NCBI GenBank assembly: GCA_003056245.1
Contig: MVDH01000001.1
Span: 1,984,716 to 2,048,715 of the forward strand
Length of the DNA: 64,000 nt
Direction of reading: 5' to 3'
Source: Cellvibrio sp. 79
Lineage (GTDB): Bacteria > Pseudomonadota > Gammaproteobacteria > Pseudomonadales > Cellvibrionaceae
Below the pieces are notes generated by a model that saw only the letters and a program-made list of their open reading frames with translations, made no database searches and was not told the origin of the DNA. Made by a program: the position numbers and the translations under genes. Each line of letters begins with the position of its first letter. The stretch's first letter is position 1. This document shows, one piece after another, positions 47,577 to 56,373 of this stretch.

Positions 47577-48836
47577 TTAACCATAAGTGAATGTAAGCCC
47601 TTTCTCACGATAATCCCGCAACCGAATATCGTAAGTACCATCGCATAACGCCCGTTTAATTAAATAGGTTTTATCAAGCTTTTTCTGTTCCACATCAACC
47701 AGATTCAGAATCAGCTCTTTTTCAAGGGGCTTATTCAAATCTTTCACCACAATGATTTTTGGTAAATGGCGGTAACGATAATTGGTTTCCAGCACTATCC
47801 CCACCAACCCATTGATCAATTCCACAATACTACCGGGCGGATAAAGCCCGACGCATTTAATAAACTCCAGTGCGAGTCGCTCATCAAAATGCTTGCCGCG
47901 ATCATCAAAAATGCGTTTGAGTGCATCAGTTCCGGGAACGGCTCGGGAGTAGCAGCGATCGCCCGTCATCGCATCATAAGCATCCACAATCGCAATGATC
48001 CGTGCAAAATCAGAAATACCAGCAGCTTTTAATTTGCGCGGATAGCCGGTGCCATCTACACGCTCGTGGTGACTGTAAGCGACGTCTACCGTTGCATTGG
48101 GAATGCCCGGTGAAGACATTAATAAATTTCTACCGTGCACCGTGTGGGCTTTGATGATATTGAACTCTTTATCCGAGAGCTCCTCACGTTTGTTAAGCAC
48201 ATTGGCAGGAACGCGCATTTTGCCTACGTCATGGAGCAACCCGCACAACCCCAGCTTCTCCAACTCCTCTTCACTCATGCCAAGATGGCGGCCAAAGGCA
48301 ATCGATAAAATACACACATTCAAGCAATGCTCGGCAGTGTATTCATCTTCATTGCGCATACGCGACATCCAGATCAGTGCATCCGGGTTACGCAGAATAC
48401 TCCCCACACAATCTTTTACTGTTGCCTTGGCTTGTTCGGTGTTCACAACACCACCCAGACGGGCATCATCCAACAATGTTTTAGTCAGCTTTTTTGCTTC
48501 ACGAAAAACACCCATCGCCGCCTGATGTTCTTTTTGGGCATCGATTTTATTGATATAGGATTTAACTTTGGGGATCGGAGGGCCGGATACACCGCGCTGC
48601 TCAGGGGGAATCCACTCTTCACGAACGGCATCTATCCAGACATGTTCAGAATATTGCGCTACTGAGTCTATATCATCCAGGCTTTCAATCATAAAGCCTT
48701 GCATCAGGAATGGAGTTTCCTGCCAGTCACGATCCAGCCTGGAAACAAACATGCCTATCTTCAGCTCTGAGATGTGGATTTTGATAGTGCTTAGACGCTT
48801 ATCCACATAGCCCGGCTTTACTTCATGCCGATCCAA
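47577..48836 (-). CDS. HD-GYP domain cyclic-di-GMP phosphodiesterase with DUF3391
   Basis: 419 residues. The N-terminal 100 are a DUF3391 domain (KIHISELKIGMFVSRLDRDW). The HD-GYP domain has AEHCLNVC, HDVGK, HTVHGR and the full HHERVDGTGYP signature. Such proteins hydrolyse c-di-GMP through a bimetal site and affect motility and biofilm. The GYP residues are intact, so activity is likely. It stands alone between rluE and mazG. Confidence 0.9.
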   Translation of the reverse strand: MDRHEVKPGYVDKRLSTIKIHISELKIGMFVSRLDRDWQETPFLMQGFMIESLDDIDSVAQYSEHVWIDAVREEWIPPEQRGVSGPPIPKVKSYINKIDAQKEHQAAMGVFREAKKLTKTLLDDARLGGVVNTEQAKATVKDCVGSILRNPDALIWMSRMRNEDEYTAEHCLNVCILSIAFGRHLGMSEEELEKLGLCGLLHDVGKMRVPANVLNKREELSDKEFNIIKAHTVHGRNLLMSSPGIPNATVDVAYSHHERVDGTGYPRKLKAAGISDFARIIAIVDAYDAMTGDRCYSRAVPGTDALKRIFDDRGKHFDERLALEFIKCVGLYPPGSIVELINGLVGIVLETNYRYRHLPKIIVVKDLNKPLEKELILNLVDVEQKKLDKTYLIKRALCDGTYDIRLRDYREKGLTFTYG

Positions 48837-49057
48837 AGAAACCTCACTTTGCTGTTGTTATTATTACTGCGGAGCGCCGTATTGATGGGAAAAATGATGA
48901 GCAAATCACTCATTGATGATCGAATCATAGCTGCTTTTGAAAGCGTTAACATTAAACAAAAAGCTATCAGAAAAACACGGCTTATTACTTTAAGAGTGTT
49001 TATGCGCCATCATTCAATAGGTAAATGCGGATAATAAAGAGTTTTTACAGGGGAAAA

Positions 49058-49855
49058 TCACTGTAAAGTTTTGGCTAAATCCCACAAACGGTTCATCTCT
49101 TCAATAGACGTTTGATTGAGGGATTGAGTTACATTTTTTTCGATAAAGCCGAACCGCTGTTCAAACTTCTGATTAGTGCGACGGAGCGCCTGCTCTGGGT
49201 CAATCTTCATATAGCGGGCGATATTTACGGCGGCAAACAGTAAATCGCCCAACTCTTCTTCAAGCGCCTCCCGATCACCTGAATCCAGTTCAGCTTCCAC
49301 TTCCAGCAGCTCTTCGCGGACTTTAGCGATAGGCCCGTAAACATCGTCCCAATCAAAACCAACACTGGCAGCACGCTTTTGCAATTTTGCTGCGCGACTG
49401 AGCGCGGGCAGATTCAGTGGAACATCGGCCAATAAACCTTGGGCGCCTTTAGCTTCACGCTCCTGCTGTTTGATGGCCTCCCAACGCGTCTTCATATCGC
49501 CGGGCAAGGCATCGCGATTGTCAATGCGACTTTGCAAAGTGCCTTCCGGAAATACGTGTGGATGACGACGAATTAATTTTGCGACCAGATCTGATACCAC
49601 ACCCGCAAATTCAAAACGATGCTCTTCTTTCCCAAGCTGACTGTAAAAAATAACCTGAAATAGCAAATCACCCAGCTCTTCTTTCAGGTGAACAAAATCG
49701 TGTTTTTCTATGGCATCGACAACTTCATATGCCTCTTCCAAAGTAGAAGGCGCAATGCTGGCGTAATCCTGTTTGATATCCCAGGGGCAACCGGCTTCGG
49801 GGTCACGCAGTCGCGCCATCAGATAGAGCAAATCGTCGATAGTGTATTGGTTCAC
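49058..49855 (-). CDS. mazG: Nucleoside triphosphate pyrophosphohydrolase MazG
   Basis: 265 residues from the GTG at 49855, which has a GGGA a few bases upstream; the longest ORF starts at a TTG that overlaps the relA stop. Two MazG repeats are seen: RLRDPEAGCPWD and EEAYEVVDAI in the first, GFDWDDVYGPIAKVREELLEVEAEL in the second, each with EExx metal motifs. It hydrolyses (d)NTPs and in E. coli lowers ppGpp stress. It lies immediately after relA, as in E. coli. Confidence 0.93.
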   Translation of the reverse strand: MNQYTIDDLLYLMARLRDPEAGCPWDIKQDYASIAPSTLEEAYEVVDAIEKHDFVHLKEELGDLLFQVIFYSQLGKEEHRFEFAGVVSDLVAKLIRRHPHVFPEGTLQSRIDNRDALPGDMKTRWEAIKQQEREAKGAQGLLADVPLNLPALSRAAKLQKRAASVGFDWDDVYGPIAKVREELLEVEAELDSGDREALEEELGDLLFAAVNIARYMKIDPEQALRRTNQKFEQRFGFIEKNVTQSLNQTSIEEMNRLWDLAKTLQ

Positions 49856-49872
49856 AACAAATCCCACATAAA

Positions 49873-52113
49873 TCAATGCTTGCGACGTGCAGAAGCAATG
49901 TTCGGTAATTGGTTCAACTTAGTGAGTATGCGGCTCAGCTCATCAAAACCGCGAATTTCTACTGTCACCTGCATATCAACGGTATTCTTGCGTTTATCCG
50001 AGAGTGTCTGCAAGGCAATAATATTGATGCGCTCCTGATCCAGCAGCGCCGTAATATCTTTCAACAATCCATAACGGTCGTAGGCTTCAATCACCACATC
50101 GACAGAATAGAAACTTTGCGGTGCATCGCCCCACTCTACTTTAATAATGCGCTGGGGCTCATCGGCTTGCAGTTGCAGGATATTCGAACAATCCTGGCGA
50201 TGAATGGAAACGCCTTTCCCCAGTGTGATGTAACCCGTAATCGCATCGCCTGGTACCGGGTTACAGCAATTGGCAATTTGGGTGAGCAGATTGCCTACAC
50301 CTTCGATGTAGAAATCTGAATCCTTTTTCGGGCGCGGCGCTCGGGTTTTGAACGGAATTAACGGTTGCTGCGGATCGGCTTCATCAATCAGTTTCTGCGC
50401 GGCATTTAATACCTGGCCAACACCAATATCACTCGCACCAACTGCTGCATATAAATCGTCGAGTGAATTGAAACGCAATTTCTTCGCAAGTTCTTCAAAA
50501 TCAAGATCCAGTAACGCAAGGCGTTTGAATTCACGATCCAGTAACGCCTGACCTTCAGCGATATTTTTATCGCGCGCCTGCTGCTTGAACCAGTGCTGGA
50601 TCTTGGCGCGCGCGCGCGGCGTATTCACATAACCTAACGCGGCATTCAGCCAATCGCGGCTCGGCGACTCCAGTTTGCCGGTCAGGATTTCCACCTGGTC
50701 CGCATTAGTTAATTGATAGTTAAGCGGAACTATGCGGTTATTCACCTTTGCGCCGCGGCAACGATGTCCGACATCGGTGTGAATTTTGTAAGCAAAATCG
50801 AGTGGTGTCGCGGTGCGCGGTAAATCCACCACATGCCCTTCAGGCGTAAACACGTAGATGCGATCCTGATTAACCGAGCGCAAATCGTCTTGCAATTGCG
50901 AACTATCACCACCCAGCTCTTCATGCCACTCAAGCACCTGACGCAACCAGGAGATTTTTTGCTCGTACGCATCCTGGGTGGATTTGGTATCGGTACCTTT
51001 ATAACGCCAGTGTGCGCAGACACCTAGTTCGGATTCTTCGTGCATTTCCTGTGTGCGAATCTGGATTTCCAGCACTTTATTTTCCGGGCCCCAGACGGCG
51101 GTATGCAGCGAGCGGTAGCCATTTTCTTTGGGTGACGCAATGTAATCGTCAAACTCATGGGGGATGTTGCGCCAGAGACTGTGAACTATACCAAGGACGG
51201 TATAACAATCGCGGATGGTCGGGACCAAAATGCGCACAGCGCGTATGTCGTAAACTTGCGAAAAGGGAATCCCTTTGCGCTGCATTTTTCGCCAGATACT
51301 GTAGATGTGCTTCGCACGCCCACCGACCGAACCCTCAATATTGGCTTTTTTCAATTCATCGCGCAGGAGTTTCAGCAGGTTATCGATATATTCCTGCCGC
51401 GCCAAACGGCGCTCGTCCAGCAGTTTGGCAATGCGCTTGTAATCATCCGGTTGCAGGTAGCGAAACGAAAGATCTTCCAATTCCCACTTGATATGACCGA
51501 TACCCAAACGATGGGCTAGCGGAGCATAAATATCAGCCACTTCGCGGGAGACCTGACGGCGGCGATCCGGACTTGCATTCTTTACCGAGCGGATTGCGCA
51601 GGTACGTTCGGCCAGTTTAATTAACGCAATACGGACATCATCGACCATAGCAACCAGCATCTTGCGGATTTTCTCTGCTTGCTCTGTCGCCTGGGAGCCC
51701 AGTACCCGCTCCTCTTCATTGCGCTGGTAGCTGATAGCTGCCATGCGCAACACACCTTTCACCAATTTACCGACGGTTTCACCAAACTCTTCCTGCACAT
51801 CCTTGAGGCTGATTTTATGTTCACGTACGGCGCGATAGAGAATGGCGGCAACCAATGCATCCTGATCCAATTGCAAATCGGTCAGGATTTCCGCCATTTC
51901 CAGGCCGATACGAAAGCAGGAGAATTCTTCTCCCCAATTGTGATCATCATCGGCATGTATATTGACTAACGATAAGCTTTTCTCTGCCGCGCGGCGCAGC
52001 TCAGCCCGGCTGGTTTCTACTTGCAAATGAGAGTGATTGAGCCGGTCGATCCATGCATCGATATCGACCTTGCCGTCAGCGGCTATGGGGTGATCTGCTC
52101 TGACTTTAACCAT
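49873..52113 (-). CDS. relA: GTP pyrophosphokinase RelA
   Basis: 746 residues. A degenerate HD domain lies in the N-terminal 200 residues; the synthetase has YDIRAVRILVPTIRDCY, GYRSLHTAVWGP and EIQIRTQEMHEESELGVCAHWRYK. TGS (FTPEGHVVDLPRTATPLDFAYKIH), zinc-finger and ACT domains follow. The HD part lacks the His-Asp pair needed for hydrolysis, which fits RelA and not SpoT. It makes (p)ppGpp on stalled ribosomes. Gene order rlmD-relA-mazG is conserved. Confidence 0.97.
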   Translation of the reverse strand: MVKVRADHPIAADGKVDIDAWIDRLNHSHLQVETSRAELRRAAEKSLSLVNIHADDDHNWGEEFSCFRIGLEMAEILTDLQLDQDALVAAILYRAVREHKISLKDVQEEFGETVGKLVKGVLRMAAISYQRNEEERVLGSQATEQAEKIRKMLVAMVDDVRIALIKLAERTCAIRSVKNASPDRRRQVSREVADIYAPLAHRLGIGHIKWELEDLSFRYLQPDDYKRIAKLLDERRLARQEYIDNLLKLLRDELKKANIEGSVGGRAKHIYSIWRKMQRKGIPFSQVYDIRAVRILVPTIRDCYTVLGIVHSLWRNIPHEFDDYIASPKENGYRSLHTAVWGPENKVLEIQIRTQEMHEESELGVCAHWRYKGTDTKSTQDAYEQKISWLRQVLEWHEELGGDSSQLQDDLRSVNQDRIYVFTPEGHVVDLPRTATPLDFAYKIHTDVGHRCRGAKVNNRIVPLNYQLTNADQVEILTGKLESPSRDWLNAALGYVNTPRARAKIQHWFKQQARDKNIAEGQALLDREFKRLALLDLDFEELAKKLRFNSLDDLYAAVGASDIGVGQVLNAAQKLIDEADPQQPLIPFKTRAPRPKKDSDFYIEGVGNLLTQIANCCNPVPGDAITGYITLGKGVSIHRQDCSNILQLQADEPQRIIKVEWGDAPQSFYSVDVVIEAYDRYGLLKDITALLDQERINIIALQTLSDKRKNTVDMQVTVEIRGFDELSRILTKLNQLPNIASARRKH

Positions 52114-52202
52114 AACGTCTACTTCAATAATTCGAGGTTGTTTTATTTTTCTGGTTTTACTACTGGCATTTAAATGAGACTTTCAATGCCAAAACAAGCC
52201 AA

Positions 52203-53720
52203 TCACTTAAGCAAAAACAACGCCATTGACTCTACGTGGCTAGTATGGGGAAACATGTCCAATACCCCGGCCGCATCCAATTGATAACCTGCTTCAGCCA
52301 AAATTGCTGCATCGCGCGCCAAAGTGGCCGGGTTGCAACTGACGTAGACAATCCGTCTGGGGGAAAGTTGCTTCGTCTCAACCCACTGTTTTATGGTTGT
52401 TACCACTTCCTTTGCACCATCGCGGGGCGGGTCGAGCAAAATTGCCGCAATCTCATGTTCTTTGCCTCCGGCCAGCCGTTGCCATTGAGTATGGGTCATA
52501 TCAGCCAGATTCGCGGCAATAAATTTTGCGTTGGAAATCCCCAAACGCTCCGCATTTTCACGGCCGCGCAACACCATGGATTCAATTGCTTCAATGCCTA
52601 TCACTTCGCGACAAACACGCGCTAACGGCAAGGTGAAATTGCCAATTCCACAGAACAAATCCAATATCCGCTCATGCGGTTGCAGATTGAGTAAGGCCAG
52701 CGCCCGGGCAACCATCTGTTCATTCACACGCGGATTCACCTGGGTGAAATCCTGCGGGTGAAAACTTAATTGCAATTCACCTACCAAATAATTCAAGCGC
52801 GGATTACAAGCATTACCATCCACATCGGTAAGTCCGATATTGCCATTCGGCTCGAGCCACACAGCACATTGGTATTGTTGTGCAAACTGTTTGAGCTGGT
52901 GTAAATCCTGTTCAGATAATTTTTTGATATGGCGCAAGATTACTGCCGATTCATTGCCACCACGAATCAGTTCGATATGCGTTACCACTTTTAACGAATG
53001 CGATTCCAACCAGGTCTGGAGAGGTTTAATCAGCGCATTTAATTCCGGTGCAAGTACAAGACAGCTTTGAATCGCCGCAATCGTTTTGCTTTGTTGTTGA
53101 CGAAAACCGAGGCTCACGCTGCCATCATTTTCATACCACACACCTAAACGCGCGCGATTGCGATACCCGGTATCCGCAACACCTATTGGAGATAAAATAC
53201 GCTTGGGAGCAACCTTGCCCCAATGTTGTAATTGCTGAACAACCGCGTCTTGTTTCAAGGCGATTTGGGCATCGGGTTTTACGTGTTGCAACTGGCAGCC
53301 ACCGCATTCGTGATAATGCACGCAGGGTGGTTCAGTTCGATCAATAGATGCTTCAATAATTTGATCAACCCGCGCTTCAATAAAGCGCGAATGTTCAGCA
53401 ACCAGGCGCACACTTACCCGCTCACCCGGCAATGCACCTTGAATAAATAATGTTTTACCATCCAGATTAGTTAAACCCCGGCCATCGTGGCTCCAGCGTT
53501 CAATAGTAAATTCACCCATGCGTTTATTAATTTGCGGCACAACATTTTTTTCTGCCGCCCGCGGGGCGCTCATACGCGGCGTATCATCGCGAACATAAAC
53601 CGGTTCGCCCGCTTTTTTGGGACGAGGTTTTTTACCGAGCAAGTGTCCACCCGTGCGATTACCACTGCTGGAATGATTGCCACCTTTACTATTGCCACTT
53701 TTACCACTGCGATTGGCCAT
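52203..53720 (-). CDS. rlmD: 23S rRNA (uracil1939-C5)-methyltransferase RlmD
   Basis: 505 residues. The first about 70 are a basic, Gly/Ser/Asn-rich extension not needed for catalysis. A TRAM domain follows (FTIERWSHDGRGLTNLDGKTLFI), then the iron-sulfur Cys cluster CVHYHECGGCQLQH, the SAM motif ERILDLFCGIGNFTLPLA and the catalytic VSCNPATLARD. It methylates U1939 of 23S rRNA. The gene is 90 bases upstream of relA, the same order as in E. coli and Pseudomonas. Confidence 0.95.
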   Translation of the reverse strand: MANRSGKSGNSKGGNHSSSGNRTGGHLLGKKPRPKKAGEPVYVRDDTPRMSAPRAAEKNVVPQINKRMGEFTIERWSHDGRGLTNLDGKTLFIQGALPGERVSVRLVAEHSRFIEARVDQIIEASIDRTEPPCVHYHECGGCQLQHVKPDAQIALKQDAVVQQLQHWGKVAPKRILSPIGVADTGYRNRARLGVWYENDGSVSLGFRQQQSKTIAAIQSCLVLAPELNALIKPLQTWLESHSLKVVTHIELIRGGNESAVILRHIKKLSEQDLHQLKQFAQQYQCAVWLEPNGNIGLTDVDGNACNPRLNYLVGELQLSFHPQDFTQVNPRVNEQMVARALALLNLQPHERILDLFCGIGNFTLPLARVCREVIGIEAIESMVLRGRENAERLGISNAKFIAANLADMTHTQWQRLAGGKEHEIAAILLDPPRDGAKEVVTTIKQWVETKQLSPRRIVYVSCNPATLARDAAILAEAGYQLDAAGVLDMFPHTSHVESMALFLLK

Positions 53721-53784
53721 TAAACTTTCTCTGTACAGCTATTTACGAATATTTGTTGAGGAGCATTTATTTACATTACAAGCA

Positions 53785-55179
53785 TTATTTGCCGAGTTGC
53801 GTATCCATCCATTGATACCTTGCACGCTGCCAGCGAATCATTTCTTTCACTTCCGCCTCATAACTGCCGGTACCACCGTGTGTGCCATGCATAATCCAGG
53901 GTGCGAAATCAGTCACTGACCAAAGCGCATAATTTTTTACCTGCTGCTTTTCCAGCCAGGTCGCACGTGCTTCGGCGTAAATAAAGATTAGTTCAAATTT
54001 TCCTTCGGCTTTTAATGCCTGCCAACGCGCTTTCACTTTGGCCTCAAAAGCAGGATCTTCAAATAAACGTGCGAACCAGGAGGAATTGCGGATGTGCCAA
54101 TTATAGGTTTTATCGACGTCGTTATAGCCAGCATTACCAAATGACAAATCAAAATCCCACACCGGGCCAAAAAATAATTTACCACCGCGTTTTTTGTATA
54201 CAAAAGCACTTGCTGTAGCGCCATCTGGGTTCTTGAATAATTCGTTAACAATGTAGTAGTTAACAACGGAATCTACATCGATAAATGCGGCGTAGCCTTT
54301 AGCGGCATCTTTAAAATCACTACCGAATAATGCGGCCTCAGTATCTGCAAAATATTTCTCAATATATTCACGTTGGGTAGCCCACGCCGGGTCATGCAAC
54401 GTTTCCGGGCTTTGCAAGCAAAATGGGTCCATGCCATGTGTAGAATCCAGACAAAAATCTATTTGGCGATTAGTGTTCTCGCCATTAACGCAAAAGCTTT
54501 CATAACCATTGTATTTACAAAAATCTTTGTGATAACGGAAATCGATTTCCATTAAATAACCGCCGGTGATTTTTTCCGCATCGATGTCAGTTACTTTCAT
54601 TTCTGGAATATTCACACGGTCCTTGGCTACACGAATATGTTCCACTAATTGATATACACCTTTATATACACCATTCAGGCTCACCTCTACGTATTGCGCG
54701 CGCGGGGTGTATTCCATTCCCGCACTTTTACTAAACATAAAGGCGATGTCATTGCGCATTAGCGTTTTATCGGCATAATTTGCCAGTAGCACCCAGTGTT
54801 TGCTCGCCGGCATTCCCAATAACGATGTCGAGTTGGTTAATTTCAAACGGTAAGGTTTTTTATCCCAGGACCAGGTGGAATTACCGCGCCCACGAATTTC
54901 CATTGTGCCAGTTGACTGCTCTACCCCTTCACCACTCAAAGTAAATTGGCCAGTAATGTAATCGTCTTTGGAGGCAATCGGTGCGGCGCCATTAGTTGTC
55001 AACGAAAGCGTCGGCAAGGTTTCAGCAGTTCCTTTGGGGAAATCAGCCGGGATCGCAATACTGCTGGAACTGGATGATATAGATGATGGATTGGTATTGC
55101 CTCCACCGCTGCCAGAGCCACCACACGCACAGAGTGCAAGTGCCGAAATGATTACCAAAAGCCGAATAGCTGCCGCCAT
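53785..55179 (-). CDS. CotH kinase family lipoprotein
   Basis: 464 residues. The lipobox is LCACGG (Cys near residue 19), followed by a glycine/serine linker (SSISSSSSSIA) of the kind common in Cellvibrio and Saccharophagus surface proteins. The CotH fold is seen in GRGNSTWSWDKKPYRLKL and VWDFDLSFGN, which carries the Asp metal ligands. CotH proteins phosphorylate other surface proteins. It is inserted between rlmD and cysM, which are neighbours in Pseudomonas, so it is an accessory gene here. Confidence 0.85.
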   Translation of the reverse strand: MAAAIRLLVIISALALCACGGSGSGGGNTNPSSISSSSSSIAIPADFPKGTAETLPTLSLTTNGAAPIASKDDYITGQFTLSGEGVEQSTGTMEIRGRGNSTWSWDKKPYRLKLTNSTSLLGMPASKHWVLLANYADKTLMRNDIAFMFSKSAGMEYTPRAQYVEVSLNGVYKGVYQLVEHIRVAKDRVNIPEMKVTDIDAEKITGGYLMEIDFRYHKDFCKYNGYESFCVNGENTNRQIDFCLDSTHGMDPFCLQSPETLHDPAWATQREYIEKYFADTEAALFGSDFKDAAKGYAAFIDVDSVVNYYIVNELFKNPDGATASAFVYKKRGGKLFFGPVWDFDLSFGNAGYNDVDKTYNWHIRNSSWFARLFEDPAFEAKVKARWQALKAEGKFELIFIYAEARATWLEKQQVKNYALWSVTDFAPWIMHGTHGGTGSYEAEVKEMIRWQRARYQWMDTQLGK

Positions 55180-55241
55180 AACAATTTCCTGTTTCTTTAT
55201 TGTTTATGAGTATTTTTATCGCTGTAGGTGGAAAAATTTAC

Positions 55242-56132
55242 TTAAATATTGAACAACCCCGAGGACAAATAACGATCCCCGCGGTCACAAATAATCGCAA
55301 CGATCACTGCATTTTCTACTTGTTGACTCAGTTCCAGCGCCGCCGCTACAGCACCGCCTGATGACACACCGCAGAATATTCCCTCCTTACGCGCAAGCTC
55401 ACGCATGGTGTCTTCCGCCAGTTGTTGCGGCATGCTGACGATACCGTCCACGCGATCGCGCTCATATATTTTGGGTAAGTAGGCTTCGGGCCAGCGGCGA
55501 ATACCGGGAATTTGCGCCCCTTCAGATGGTTGCAGCCCAATAATCTGGATCGCCGGATTTTTTTCTTTGAGAAAACGCGACGTTCCCATGATGGTCCCGG
55601 TAGTTCCCATCGAACTAACGAAGTGAGTGATGGTGCCACCGGTCTGCTGCCACAGTTCTGGCCCGGTAGTGGTGTAATGGGCGAGTGGATTATCAGGATT
55701 GCCAAATTGATCCAACACAATACCCTTGCCTTCCGCCTGCATTTGCAAGGCAAGATCACGCGCACCTTCCATACCGGATTCTTTGGAAACCAGAATCAAC
55801 TCTGCCCCATAAGCCGCCATAGAGGCTTTGCGTTCGGCAGTAGAGTTATCAGGCATAATTAAAATAATGCGATAGCCTTTAATCGCCGCGACCATCGCCA
55901 GCGCAATGCCGGTATTACCACTGGTGGCTTCAATCAAGGTATCACCGGGCTTGATATCGCCGCGCAATTCGGCACGGGTAATCATGGATAAAGCTGGACG
56001 GTCTTTAACCGAACCGGCAGGATTATTTCCTTCCAGCTTCACCAAAATATTATTGGTGGTAGCCCCCGGCAAGCGCTGCAAGCGCACTAACGGGGTGTTG
56101 CCAACAAACGCGTCAATTGTAGGGAAATCCAT
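55242..56132 (-). CDS. cysM: Cysteine synthase B (CysM)
   Basis: 296 residues from the ATG at 56132, preceded by CTGAGG; the longer open frame adds 55 residues of Cys/Trp-rich non-conserved sequence. PLP-enzyme motifs are PAGSVKDRPALSMI (the PLP Lys) and EATSGNTGIALAMVAAIKG, with the PLP phosphate loop in GTTGTIMGTSRFLKE. It makes Cys from O-acetylserine and can use thiosulfate. The adjacency to rlmD/relA matches Pseudomonas. Confidence 0.93.
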   Translation of the reverse strand: MDFPTIDAFVGNTPLVRLQRLPGATTNNILVKLEGNNPAGSVKDRPALSMITRAELRGDIKPGDTLIEATSGNTGIALAMVAAIKGYRIILIMPDNSTAERKASMAAYGAELILVSKESGMEGARDLALQMQAEGKGIVLDQFGNPDNPLAHYTTTGPELWQQTGGTITHFVSSMGTTGTIMGTSRFLKEKNPAIQIIGLQPSEGAQIPGIRRWPEAYLPKIYERDRVDGIVSMPQQLAEDTMRELARKEGIFCGVSSGGAVAAALELSQQVENAVIVAIICDRGDRYLSSGLFNI

Positions 56133-56373
56133 AAATGCCTCAGTCAGGGAATCTGGTGCCCAACAACTGCACTGATACCTATATAGGCAGATCAATGTGT
56201 GGGCCGGTTGCGCATGCGCGCACGAGGCGGCTATTCTACCTGTGATCACTCGCCCCTGCGAACACTTGGCTATACTCGCCCACCAGGTTCTATCCAATAA
56301 CCAGTCAGGCGCTTCCCGATAACAGGCTTTTCAACAAACGCCCTTTCAGTAAAAAGGAACAAGGCATCAAGCC

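Noticed and set aside
48825-49034. 69-codon plus-strand ORF between the HD-GYP gene and mazG
   Set aside because: The first part overlaps the HD-GYP start on the other strand, there is no Shine-Dalgarno sequence and no family resemblance.
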